Below are positions 9,174 to 17,122 of a DNA stretch of 54,489 nt, one piece after another. Within the stretch, counting starts at the first letter, position 1. The number at the start of each line of letters is the position of its first letter. The DNA comes from Lishizhenia tianjinensis. GTDB lineage: Bacteria > Bacteroidota > Bacteroidia > Flavobacteriales_D > Crocinitomicaceae. Below the pieces are notes generated by a model. That model was not told where the DNA came from, did no database searches, and worked only from the letters and a program-made list of their open reading frames with translations. The stretch is taken from contig CALQIX020000022.1 of the NCBI GenBank assembly GCA_943330745.2, positions 1 to 54,489 on the forward strand, read 5' to 3'. Position numbers and translations under genes: made by a program.

Positions 9174-10574
9174 TTAATTTGGAAATAACCAGCGAAATAA
9201 ATCGTTGAAATTTGCATAAACCACCAAAGTAAGTAACAATATCATACCTGCATATTGAGCATATTCAAGCACCTTTTTATTTGGCTCTCTTCCTGTAATC
9301 ATTTCATAAATTAAGAAAACTACATGTCCACCATCCAAGGCAGGAATAGGGAGAATATTCATAAATGCAAGAATAATGGAAAGGAAAGCTGTGGTTAGCC
9401 AAAACTGTTGCCAATCCCACATAGGTGGAAACATATTACCAATTGCAGCGAATCCGCCCATTTGACCTGCACCTTTTTTGGTAAACAAGAACTTGAATTG
9501 TGAAACATAATCACCCAAGGTATTCACCCCGGTTATCATACCAACTGAAATACTCTCGCCTAGACTGTAATTGACTTTTTTGATGGCCGATGAATCAACA
9601 AAACCTGTAGGTTTTGGAGCGAACCCAATTGTTCCATCTTCTTTAACTAGAGCTTTTAGTGAGATGGTATCTCTATTTCTAAGCACTTTTATTTCAGTTG
9701 ATTTCCCTTTTTTCAGATACAATGCCGATTGAATTTCGTCAAAATACTCTATGGACTTTTTATCAATCAAAACAATTTTATCTCCTTTTTTAATTCCGGC
9801 TTTTGACGCTCCTGTATTCGCCATAACTGAATCAACCTGCGTGGATTTGTGTCTTAGAGAAAATAATGGAAATGCTCCTTCTTGGAACAGTATTTTTCCA
9901 AAATCATCGGGTAAATCAACGAGCTGTTTAGATCCGTCAGCGTGTTGAATTGTTAATTTTTTCGCATCGCGAAGTAAAATCTCTTTGTTCAATTCATTTG
10001 GACTAACAACAGGCTTGCCGTCAACTTCAATAACATTATCACCTGATTTAATATTGAATTTTTCCAAATAGGCATGAACAGCTAATCCATGTTTTATATC
10101 GCTTGCTTTGATTTCCTCTTTTCCCCAAAAAAATACTACACCGATGTATATTAAAAAACCCAATACCAAATTCACGGTTACACCACCTACCATGATTATC
10201 AATCGTTGCCATGCTGGTTTAGATCGAAATTCCCAAGATTCAGCTGGTTTATCCAATTGCTCTTTATCCATTGACTCATCAATCATTCCAGCAATCTTCA
10301 CATATCCACCCAAAGGCAGCCAACCCAGACCCCATTCAGTATTATTTGGTTCAGTTTCCCAATCTTTAGGAGACTCTTTTGAAAACCATGAAAAAACACG
10401 TTTACCTTTCAATCTCTTTGTACGAAACAATGAAAACCAAGGATTAAAAAACAAATAAAATTTTTCTACCCTCGTCTTGAATAATCTGGCAGGTAAAAAA
10501 TGTCCCAATTCATGCAATGTTACAAGAATAGCTAGTGATAAAAAAAGTTGTGCGGCTTTAATCCAAAATTCCAT
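9174..10574 (-). CDS. rseP: RIP metalloprotease RseP (site-2 protease)
   Basis: A 466-residue intramembrane zinc protease. The zinc motif HELGH is at 21-25 in the first membrane segment, and the third zinc ligand is Asp414 in PALDGGH. Between them lie a membrane segment (about 130-150) and two PDZ-like regions (about 190-260 and 265-330). A cytosolic loop rich in Arg, Lys and Trp (about residues 34-80, containing KGKRVFSWFSKESPKDWE) follows the HELGH helix. It is longer than in E. coli RseP and common, as far as I recall, in Bacteroidota. The enzyme cleaves anti-sigma factors and remnant signal peptides in the inner membrane. The gene precedes paaZ. Confidence 0.95.
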   Translation of the reverse strand: MEFWIKAAQLFLSLAILVTLHELGHFLPARLFKTRVEKFYLFFNPWFSLFRTKRLKGKRVFSWFSKESPKDWETEPNNTEWGLGWLPLGGYVKIAGMIDESMDKEQLDKPAESWEFRSKPAWQRLIIMVGGVTVNLVLGFLIYIGVVFFWGKEEIKASDIKHGLAVHAYLEKFNIKSGDNVIEVDGKPVVSPNELNKEILLRDAKKLTIQHADGSKQLVDLPDDFGKILFQEGAFPLFSLRHKSTQVDSVMANTGASKAGIKKGDKIVLIDKKSIEYFDEIQSALYLKKGKSTEIKVLRNRDTISLKALVKEDGTIGFAPKPTGFVDSSAIKKVNYSLGESISVGMITGVNTLGDYVSQFKFLFTKKGAGQMGGFAAIGNMFPPMWDWQQFWLTTAFLSIILAFMNILPIPALDGGHVVFLIYEMITGREPNKKVLEYAQYAGMILLLTLVVYANFNDLFRWLFPN

Positions 10575-10595
10575 GAGGTGATTATTTTAAGGTAA

Positions 10596-10603
10596 CAAAT
10601 ATA
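10596..10603 (-). promoter_or_regulatory. -7 box upstream of rseP
   Basis: TATATTTG on the minus strand fits TAnnTTTG and ends 21 bases before the rseP ATG at 10574. No clear -33 TTG is visible; that region lies inside the upstream gene's 3' end. Confidence 0.4.
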
Positions 10604-10608
10604 GTTTT

Positions 10609-10977
10609 TTACTTCGAATTGTCTGATTTATCATCAGGATAATAGCCTTGTTGAATGAAATATTCGATCATAGCTTCCTTAATCAAATGCTGTTGTTGTT
10701 GGTGATTTAACGGCGGTAGGTTCTTTGACAATGTGAAATGTGGCCATTGATCTTTATCTCGACCTTCAAAAACATAATATCCATAAGGCTCAAGCAAAGT
10801 GCAAATTGCGACATGCAACAAATCCGTTTTTTCGCTTTTTGAGAACTCTTTATAACCAATTCCTAATTCATTCACACCAATTAAAAAAAGCATGGATTGA
10901 ACATCCATACCACCTCCAAAAGTTGATTCTACGTGTGTTTTAACTTGCTGAAAACGTAATTCTACTTCATGATCCAT
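10609..10977 (-). CDS. Conserved hypothetical protein, 122 aa
   Basis: A 122-residue soluble protein with no signal peptide or membrane segment. It contains a central helix-rich stretch (FLIGVNELGIGYKEFSKSEKTD) and a Gln-rich segment (NHQQQQHLIKEA, about 92-103). The line DLLHVAICTLLEPYGYYVFEG looks like part of a conserved fold, but I do not recognise the family. It sits 34 bases upstream of rseP on the same strand and has its own -7 box five bases before the ATG. The adjacency may be conserved in related genomes; the role is unknown. Confidence 0.75.
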   Translation of the reverse strand: MDHEVELRFQQVKTHVESTFGGGMDVQSMLFLIGVNELGIGYKEFSKSEKTDLLHVAICTLLEPYGYYVFEGRDKDQWPHFTLSKNLPPLNHQQQQHLIKEAMIEYFIQQGYYPDDKSDNSK

Positions 10978-10982
10978 AATTA

Positions 10983-10990
10983 CAAAAGTA
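10983..10990 (-). promoter_or_regulatory. -7 box for the 122-aa protein gene
   Basis: TACTTTTG on the minus strand matches TAnnTTTG exactly and ends five bases before the ATG at 10977. No convincing -33 TTG is seen. Confidence 0.45.
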
Positions 10991-11043
10991 CATTAGAAAC
11001 AGAAGAATTGCACCATTTATTTGAAGGTTAACAAATTTTGCCA

Positions 11044-12903
11044 TTACAATGATTTAAAATAAGAATAATAAGCATTGAATAATGCATCAGACTTTAACTT
11101 TTCTTTTTTGAAGTCAGCAGGCGAAAATGTATTTTCAATTATTTTTCGCGCATCCAAATTATAAACAAATGATCCCGTTGGTGAAACAAAACCATATCCG
11201 CGAATGGTTGCATGAAAAGCAAATGATTTTACAGTTGGGCTCAGTAAATCCTTACTAAACTTAAAAGATGTAGCATCTTGTCGCAACTGATGCAATAAGG
11301 TTGCAGCAATATCTGACTGAGAACCAATTATTGTATTTTGACTTCCTCGGAATTCCTTTTTTAAAGGCTCTCCATAAATCAACAGTGGAATTCTAAAAAA
11401 TGAAGATTGATTCGGACTTTGAATTGTATGGGTATGATGACCATGATCTGCCACAAAAACAAAAATCGTATTCTTATACCAAGGCTGTTTTTTGCAATTT
11501 TCAATAAATTGCCCCAATGCTTGATCTGCATAAAAAAGAGAATTCAAATAATCTTGCTCAACCCCCTTCCATTTTTCCCAACCTGCCCGTTTTGGGTAAT
11601 CAAAAGGTGAATGAGTACTACCAGTAAATGCACAATGCATAAATGGTTGTTTGGTTTTGTTAATTTTCTGAAGAAAAAGACTGTATAAATCTTCGTCAAA
11701 ATAATTCAGCTTTCCTTTTGTCAAGGAAGTAGGAAAATCCTTTTCATCTGCTAATTCATCAAATTGATGCTCCGTTAAATACCCTTGAATATTTCCATAT
11801 TTTAAATCTCCACTGAATAGATAATGAGCAGAATATCCCGACTTTTTTAACACTTGATTTATAGAAGGAAGTTTCCGGTTTTTTTCAGGTTCTAAAGAAA
11901 TGGCGATTTCTGGTAGCGCAGGATATCCCGAGAAAATACTCGTATTCCCTATTTCAGATGTTGTATTTGTTGCATAAATATTTTGAAAAAGAAATCCCTC
12001 TTTACTCAACCGATCGAAATTTGGCGTTAACCCTTTGGTTTCACTCATACAACCAACCGCACTTGCGGACCAACTTTCTAACAATAAAAAAACAACATTT
12101 GGCTTGGTATCATTTAAAATAAAATTCGAATGGCTCTTGTCAAATGAATAAAGAGCGTTTACTGAAGTGTTTACCTGATTCAAATTCATTTCTGGAAGAT
12201 GCTGCTCCAAATCATTTCGTTGATACAACAAAAAACTATTTCCAAAAAAATAAGTTGAATTCACTGACAAATCATTAACGCGCGAGTTTTTTGAAAAATA
12301 AGCAGAGTCAATATTAATAGGTATTTGCTGAACCCCACCCCTTGCTAAAACAAAAAACAAGGAAATATAGATGAGTCCGAGTGGTAAATAAATCCATTTT
12401 TTTTCTAATTCTAGAGGTTTTAAAAGGGTCTTTCTAAGTAAAAAATAACCTGCCACAATTTCAATAAAGAGAATCACAAAAAACAACAATTGCGATCCAA
12501 ATTCAGCCGTACGAAAAATCTCATTTGGATTAGAAAGGTGCATAAACACACGCGAAGTCAATTTATGATTCCATTCATGATAAACATTGATTTCTCCGCT
12601 GTGAATGAGTGAAACAATTATTAACTCAAGAACAATGCTCAGCATGTAAATTAACTTGGCAGCATTCGTTTTGACATACGACCAAAATAATAAGAACAAC
12701 ATTGGAATTGCTGATAAAAAAGAGGCCGTTGCCAAATCTAATCGAAGTGATTGAAAAAATACTCCTCCTATATCAAACCAAGATGCTTCGTTAAATTTAT
12801 TGACCTGAATTATTAAAAAAAGGATTCGTTGAAAATCAAAAATGATTACCCAAAAAATCAATAAAACAAGGAATGGTTGAATACATTTTACGCTGACTTT
12901 CAC
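11044..12903 (-). CDS. LtaS-like membrane sulfatase/phosphoglycerol transferase
   Basis: A 619-residue protein with about five N-terminal membrane segments (residues 8-30, 60-75, 82-102, 138-158, 170-188) and a C-terminal sulfatase-fold domain outside the membrane (about 265-600). Metal and active-site elements are visible: Glu276 in VVFLLLESWS, a probable nucleophile Thr315 in NTTSEIGNTS, and the ADHGHH metal site near residue 476. This layout is that of LtaS, OpgB and EptA-like enzymes, which move phosphoglycerol or phosphoethanolamine onto envelope glycans or lipids. The acceptor cannot be told from sequence. The start is GTG; a good promoter ends 12 bases before it. A paralogue lies at 20565-22391. 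Confidence 0.88.
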   Translation of the reverse strand: MKVSVKCIQPFLVLLIFWVIIFDFQRILFLIIQVNKFNEASWFDIGGVFFQSLRLDLATASFLSAIPMLFLLFWSYVKTNAAKLIYMLSIVLELIIVSLIHSGEINVYHEWNHKLTSRVFMHLSNPNEIFRTAEFGSQLLFFVILFIEIVAGYFLLRKTLLKPLELEKKWIYLPLGLIYISLFFVLARGGVQQIPINIDSAYFSKNSRVNDLSVNSTYFFGNSFLLYQRNDLEQHLPEMNLNQVNTSVNALYSFDKSHSNFILNDTKPNVVFLLLESWSASAVGCMSETKGLTPNFDRLSKEGFLFQNIYATNTTSEIGNTSIFSGYPALPEIAISLEPEKNRKLPSINQVLKKSGYSAHYLFSGDLKYGNIQGYLTEHQFDELADEKDFPTSLTKGKLNYFDEDLYSLFLQKINKTKQPFMHCAFTGSTHSPFDYPKRAGWEKWKGVEQDYLNSLFYADQALGQFIENCKKQPWYKNTIFVFVADHGHHTHTIQSPNQSSFFRIPLLIYGEPLKKEFRGSQNTIIGSQSDIAATLLHQLRQDATSFKFSKDLLSPTVKSFAFHATIRGYGFVSPTGSFVYNLDARKIIENTFSPADFKKEKLKSDALFNAYYSYFKSL

Positions 12904-12915
12904 GGTGTAAAATTA

Positions 12916-12943
12916 CAAATTTAACAGCTTCATAGTACGGCAA
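12916..12943 (-). promoter_or_regulatory. Bacteroidota-type promoter for the LtaS-like gene
   Basis: On the minus strand TTG at 12943-12941 is followed after 17 bases by TAAATTTG at 12923-12916. Spacing and -7 sequence are identical to the rarA promoter. It supports the GTG at 12903 as the true start. Confidence 0.6.
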
Positions 12944-13070
12944 TCTATTGTTTGATTCAATAATGAATAAATACTTCTTTAGTTAATACAAAGCGTGCAA
13001 AAGCATCAAATTCCTTTGTTAATCTCAATTTTTTAACAAATTGAACAAGATTGATTACTTTTATAATCAA

Positions 13071-14072
13071 ATGATTTTAGTTACCGGCGGTACAGGTTTA
13101 GTTGGAAGTCATCTTTTGGTTGAATTATCGAAGGAAAGTGAATCTATACGAGCAATCTATAGAACGAAGAACAAAATCGACTTCACGCAACAAATTTTTC
13201 AATATTACTTGGGTGACAGATGGGAACATCATTGGGGAAAAATAGAGTGGTTTGAAGCTAATTTATTAGATATTGAACGTTTGAAAATTGCTTTTATAGG
13301 AATTAAAAATGTTTACCATACTGCTGGATTTGTATCTTTTCACTCAGAGGACTTTAAACAATGTATCATTCACAATCGCTATTGCACAGCCAATATTGTG
13401 AACCTTTGTCTAGCTAATCCAATAGAGAAACTAGCGTATGTCAGTTCAACTGCTGCCGTGGGAGGTGAAGAGAACACACCAATAACAGAGGCAGATAAAT
13501 GGAAAAAAACACCTCAAACAAGTGGATATTCGATCAGTAAATATTTGGCAGAAAAAGAAGTTTGGAGAGGAATTGAAGAAGGATTAAATGCTGTAATTAT
13601 TAATCCCTGTGTAATTTTAGGCCCAGGTAATTGGAATGACTCATCTTTAACTATTTTCAAAACAACAACAAAAGGCCTACGATATTACCCCACTGGATCC
13701 AACGCAACGGTAGATGCTCGTGATGTAGCGATTTGTCTAATTAAACTAATGCAATCAACACTTATCAATGAACGGTTTTTATGCATAGGCAGCAATCAAT
13801 CGATTCAACAATTGTTAAACACAATTTCAGATCAGGCAAGCGTCAAACGACCTATAGAATCCATTTCTAAAAAAGTAGTTAGATTGTTGTCTGTGGTATT
13901 TTATCCCATTTTTAAACTGATTGGAAAAAAACCTTTATTATCGAAAGATGCGATAAATTCAGCTTATAAAAAATTATCTTATTCCATTGAAAAATTGAAC
14001 GGTGCAATAAATCATTCATTTTATACATTAGAAGAAACAATTGAAAATTCAATTCGAGGAAGAATACAATGA
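13071..14072 (+). CDS. NAD(P)-dependent epimerase/dehydratase (extended SDR)
   Basis: A 333-residue extended short-chain dehydrogenase. The ATG at 13071 places the Rossmann motif TGGTGLVGS (Gly6, Gly9, Gly12) right at the N-terminus as expected; a TTG 30 bases upstream is less likely. The catalytic YxxxK is Tyr153/Lys157 in SGYSISKYLAE, with SSTAAVG upstream supplying the Ser/Thr. Related proteins are dihydroflavonol reductase-like or sugar/sterol dehydrogenases, so the substrate is unknown. It lies 31 bases before the carotenoid genes on the same strand and could act in the same pathway or simply be co-transcribed. Confidence 0.88.
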   Translation: MILVTGGTGLVGSHLLVELSKESESIRAIYRTKNKIDFTQQIFQYYLGDRWEHHWGKIEWFEANLLDIERLKIAFIGIKNVYHTAGFVSFHSEDFKQCIIHNRYCTANIVNLCLANPIEKLAYVSSTAAVGGEENTPITEADKWKKTPQTSGYSISKYLAEKEVWRGIEEGLNAVIINPCVILGPGNWNDSSLTIFKTTTKGLRYYPTGSNATVDARDVAICLIKLMQSTLINERFLCIGSNQSIQQLLNTISDQASVKRPIESISKKVVRLLSVVFYPIFKLIGKKPLLSKDAINSAYKKLSYSIEKLNGAINHSFYTLEETIENSIRGRIQ

Positions 14073-14103
14073 ACTCGATGATTATTTTTTTGTTAATTAA
14101 CTT

Positions 14104-14733
14104 ATGAAAATAATTCCAAGAACATACCTTATTGCCATTCTTATCATTTTTCATTTGGTTGGATTAGTAGGCATTATGCTGCCCGATTTCAAGGAACTGA
14201 TTCTTTCGCTTTCCTTTCTCAATTTAATTTTGGCATTTTTGGTTATCCTTTTGGGAGAAGACGAAAACAAACCCATTTTATTGAAATTTCTACTTATTGC
14301 TTTTGTAATTGGCGTGTCAGTTGAATTAATTGGTGTACACACCGGTTTACTATTTGGCGATTACAAATACGGCTCTAATTTGGGTCCTAAATTGTGGGGA
14401 GTCCCCCTTGTAATTGGAATAAATTGGGGAGTATTGACGGCAACTTCTGCATCTGTAACTTATTCAATAAAGTTACCAAACACGCTAAAAATAATCATTA
14501 ACGCATTTATTTTAGTCATTTTTGATTTTGTAATGGAACCAGTGGCCATGAATAGTGATTTTTGGTCTTGGAAAGACAATACGATTCCATTCTTCAATTA
14601 TGTTTGTTGGTTTTTTGTTGCTGTAATTTTGCAACTTATTTATTTTGGAATGCGTAAACCCAATTCGAACAAAGTATTTAATGCGTTGTTTTTTATACAG
14701 TTCATATTTTTTATAATTCTAAACTTTCGATAA
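14104..14733 (+). CDS. cruF: Carotenoid biosynthesis protein, CruF-type 1',2'-hydratase
   Basis: A 209-residue, mostly hydrophobic protein with about six membrane segments. The motif GVHTGLLFGDYKYG followed by GPKLWGVPLVIGINW (about residues 77-108), plus DFVMEPVA, is the signature of the CruF/DUF422 family. Members hydrate the psi end of gamma-carotene or related acyclic ends. In flavobacteria this leads toward saproxanthin and myxol. The next gene starts inside its stop codon (TAATG at 14731-14735). CrtZ and CrtYcd follow directly, which supports a carotenoid role. CrtE, CrtB and CrtI are not in the window. Confidence 0.85.
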   Translation: MKIIPRTYLIAILIIFHLVGLVGIMLPDFKELILSLSFLNLILAFLVILLGEDENKPILLKFLLIAFVIGVSVELIGVHTGLLFGDYKYGSNLGPKLWGVPLVIGINWGVLTATSASVTYSIKLPNTLKIIINAFILVIFDFVMEPVAMNSDFWSWKDNTIPFFNYVCWFFVAVILQLIYFGMRKPNSNKVFNALFFIQFIFFIILNFR

Positions 14734-15209
14734 TGTATTGGTGGGGACCTTTTGTTTTATTAGCGACTTTTTTTGGAATGGAATTCATGGCATGGGCGAC
14801 ACACAAGTTCGTAATGCATGGTTTCATGTGGTATTTTCATGCTGATCATCATGTGGAAGAACCCGGTTTCTTTGAACGAAACGATGTATTTTTTCTAATT
14901 TATGCCATTCCATCTTGGTTGTGTATCATGTTAGGAATGATGAATGAAGCCTATGTTCCGGTATGGATGGGATTTGGAATTGCTGCATATGGTTTTGCCT
15001 ACTTTTTAGTACATGACGTGTTTATTCACCGCAGGTTCAAATGGCTCAGAAACATCGACAATGCTTATTTTACTGCAATTCGAAAGGCACATAAAGTACA
15101 TCATAAACACCAAGGAAAAGAACATGGTGAATGCTTCGGGATGTTAATCGTTCCACCTAAGTATTTTCAAGAAGCGAAGAAAGCCTTTCAAAATAAAAAT
15201 TCTAAATGA
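14733..15209 (+). CDS. crtZ: Beta-carotene hydroxylase CrtZ
   Basis: A 158-residue membrane di-iron hydroxylase. All His clusters are present: HKFVMH (His24, His29), HADHH (His36, His39, His40), HDVFIH (His94, His99) and HKVHH (His120, His123, His124). CrtZ adds hydroxyl groups at C3 and C3' of beta-ionone rings, giving zeaxanthin-type carotenoids. It overlaps cruF by one base and crtYcd by four, so the three genes are translationally coupled. Length fits CrtZ (about 160). Confidence 0.92.
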   Translation: MYWWGPFVLLATFFGMEFMAWATHKFVMHGFMWYFHADHHVEEPGFFERNDVFFLIYAIPSWLCIMLGMMNEAYVPVWMGFGIAAYGFAYFLVHDVFIHRRFKWLRNIDNAYFTAIRKAHKVHHKHQGKEHGECFGMLIVPPKYFQEAKKAFQNKNSK

Positions 15210-15907
15210 GTTTGTATTTTTGGACACTTGTTTTGGCTTTTGCAGGTCCATTTTGTCTGAGTTTTGACAAAAAAGTAAGCTTTTACAAACAATGGAAATT
15301 CTTATTTCCGGCTATTTTATTCGTTGCGCTTATTTTCATAATTTGGGATGAATATTTTACTATCCGCGGAATTTGGGGATTTACACCCGCCTACATTCAG
15401 GAAATATACATCGGACATTTACCGCTTGAAGAAGTTTTGTTTTTCTTTATTGTACCCTATAATTGTGTTTTTATTTATGTCGTCCTCAACGCCTACTTTC
15501 CAACGATTACTCTTACAAAGGCCTCCAAGTTATTCGCTTTCTTTTTTGTTCTATCCGGATTTGTATTTTCAACTTGGTTTTTAGACAACTGGTATACAAG
15601 TGCTGCATGCGGTGCAAGTGCGATTTTAACGGTTGGGCTTTATTTTATTTCTAAAGTTCGTTGGTACGAGCGATTTGTTTTTGCTTATTTGGTTGCACTT
15701 CTTCCGTTTCTAATCGTAAATGGTATTTTGACAGGAATGTTTACGGAAAATCCAGTGGTTTGGTACAATGAAAATCATATCATGGGAATTCGCATTGGTA
15801 CAATTCCATTTGAAGATTTGTATTATAATTATTGCTTATTTCTTCCGATTATTGGATTGTATGAATGGATAAGAAATAGAAGTACCCGCATTAACGCACA
15901 TAAATAA
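15206..15907 (+). CDS. crtYcd: Lycopene cyclase, fused CrtYc/CrtYd type
   Basis: A 233-residue protein with two copies of the lycopene cyclase domain. The first has IIWDEYFT, GIWGF and GHLPLEEVLFF (about 46-80); the second ends with NENHIMGIRIGTIPFEDLYYN (about 195-217). Together they form about six or seven membrane segments. This is the membrane cyclase type of actinobacteria, archaea and many flavobacteria, unrelated to the flavoprotein CrtY. It forms beta-ionone rings on lycopene or gamma-carotene. The start overlaps crtZ (ATGA) and its last 17 bases overlap the end of rsmG on the other strand. Confidence 0.9.
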   Translation: MSLYFWTLVLAFAGPFCLSFDKKVSFYKQWKFLFPAILFVALIFIIWDEYFTIRGIWGFTPAYIQEIYIGHLPLEEVLFFFIVPYNCVFIYVVLNAYFPTITLTKASKLFAFFFVLSGFVFSTWFLDNWYTSAACGASAILTVGLYFISKVRWYERFVFAYLVALLPFLIVNGILTGMFTENPVVWYNENHIMGIRIGTIPFEDLYYNYCLFLPIIGLYEWIRNRSTRINAHK

Positions 15908-16514
15908 TTTTCTTGGTTTCGAAAAAGTCTTCGCTAAACCAATCTGAAATTGAATAGGAGCGAATGTGCTTTTTAATTTTTGATAACTCATCCGATAAAT
16001 CCCCTCCTTTTAAGCAAATCCAACCATTGGCAAGTTCATTGTTGCTTTGAGAATTTAACTTGTCTTTAGTCCAAAAAAGTAAATCAGCAAGGGGAGCAAC
16101 CGCCCTAGAAAGAATAAAATCAAATTGACCTGGAATTTTCTCCACGCGTTCATGAATTCCTATAGCGTTCGTTAATCCAAGGGATTCTGCAACCCCATTA
16201 ACAACTTTTATTTTCTTTCCAATAGAATCCACTAAAACAAACTGAGTTTCGGGAAAAAGTATCGCTAAGGGAATACCTGGAAAACCACCACCTGTGCCAA
16301 TATCAAGAATTCGTGTGCCCGATTGAAAATCAATTATTTTTGAAATCGCCAAAGAATGTAAAACATGGTGCAGGTAAAAATTATATTCGTCTTTTCTGGA
16401 AATCACATTGATTTGAGCATTCCATTCTTGATATAATCCTTGTAATAATTCAAATTGTTTGATTTGCTTTTCTGTTAAATCTGGAAAGTATCTAGAAATT
16501 AATTGAGAATCCAT
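15891..16514 (-). CDS. rsmG: 16S rRNA (guanine-527-N7)-methyltransferase RsmG
   Basis: A 207-residue SAM-dependent methyltransferase with the binding motif ILDIGTGGGFPGIP (69-82) and the downstream RAVAPLADLL typical of RsmG/GidB. It methylates G527 of 16S rRNA. The gene starts two bases after the stop of the ECF sigma factor gene, so it is the last member of a three-gene unit. Its 3' end overlaps crtYcd by 17 bases in convergent orientation. Length is normal for the family. Confidence 0.95.
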   Translation of the reverse strand: MDSQLISRYFPDLTEKQIKQFELLQGLYQEWNAQINVISRKDEYNFYLHHVLHSLAISKIIDFQSGTRILDIGTGGGFPGIPLAILFPETQFVLVDSIGKKIKVVNGVAESLGLTNAIGIHERVEKIPGQFDFILSRAVAPLADLLFWTKDKLNSQSNNELANGWICLKGGDLSDELSKIKKHIRSYSISDWFSEDFFETKKIIYVR

Positions 16515-16516
16515 TT

Positions 16517-17122
16517 TTAAATAGAATCTTTTGTTTTTTCCATCATGTTTGCTAGAAAATCGCGCGCTCTAAACAATTGTGCCTTTACTGTTCCCAGTGG
16601 TAATTGTAATTCTTCAGCTATTTCCTCATAACTCAATTCATCAAAATACCTTTTTTCTACGAGAACACGGTAACGCGGTTTTAATTTACTCACTAGCATA
16701 CGCATATGAACGACTTTTTGACCATAAATCACTGTTTCCTCTGGATTCATCGTATTTGACCTAGCATCAATCTGAATGCGTTCTCCGTCATCATTGGTAT
16801 ATCCAGAGTCCATTGAGGTAACCTGAATCCGCTTCTTACGAATAAAATCAATTGAGTTATTTGATGCTATTTTGTACAACCATGTCGAAAATGCAAAACT
16901 AGGAGAGTACTGGTCTAATCTACTAAATGCTTTACCAAAGGCTTCAATGGTCAAATCATCTGCATCGTCTGCATTTCGAACCATTTTTAGCATCATAAAA
17001 TAAATTGAGTCTCGGTATCGATCCATCAAATCAGCATAAGCAGATTGTTTTCCCAAGCGAGCTGCTTCAACTAATTCTAAATCTTGCTTAGCGCGTTCCG
17101 ATAAATGTTGGTTCTCTACCAT
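16517..17122 (-). CDS. ECF RNA polymerase sigma factor
   Basis: A 201-residue sigma-70 family protein. Region 2 spans about 28-98 (YRDSIYFMMLKMVRNADDADDL, FSTWLYKIASNNSIDFIRKKR). Region 4 spans about 140-195 (LVEKRYFDELSYEEIAEELQLPLGTVKAQLFRAR). No anti-sigma gene is adjacent, and no signal-sensing extension is seen. The start overlaps the end of the upstream glycosyltransferase gene by 7 bases and rsmG follows after 2 bases. This suggests constitutive expression with translation-linked genes rather than a classic stress-regulated sigma/anti-sigma pair. Confidence 0.92.
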   Translation of the reverse strand: MVENQHLSERAKQDLELVEAARLGKQSAYADLMDRYRDSIYFMMLKMVRNADDADDLTIEAFGKAFSRLDQYSPSFAFSTWLYKIASNNSIDFIRKKRIQVTSMDSGYTNDDGERIQIDARSNTMNPEETVIYGQKVVHMRMLVSKLKPRYRVLVEKRYFDELSYEEIAEELQLPLGTVKAQLFRARDFLANMMEKTKDSI

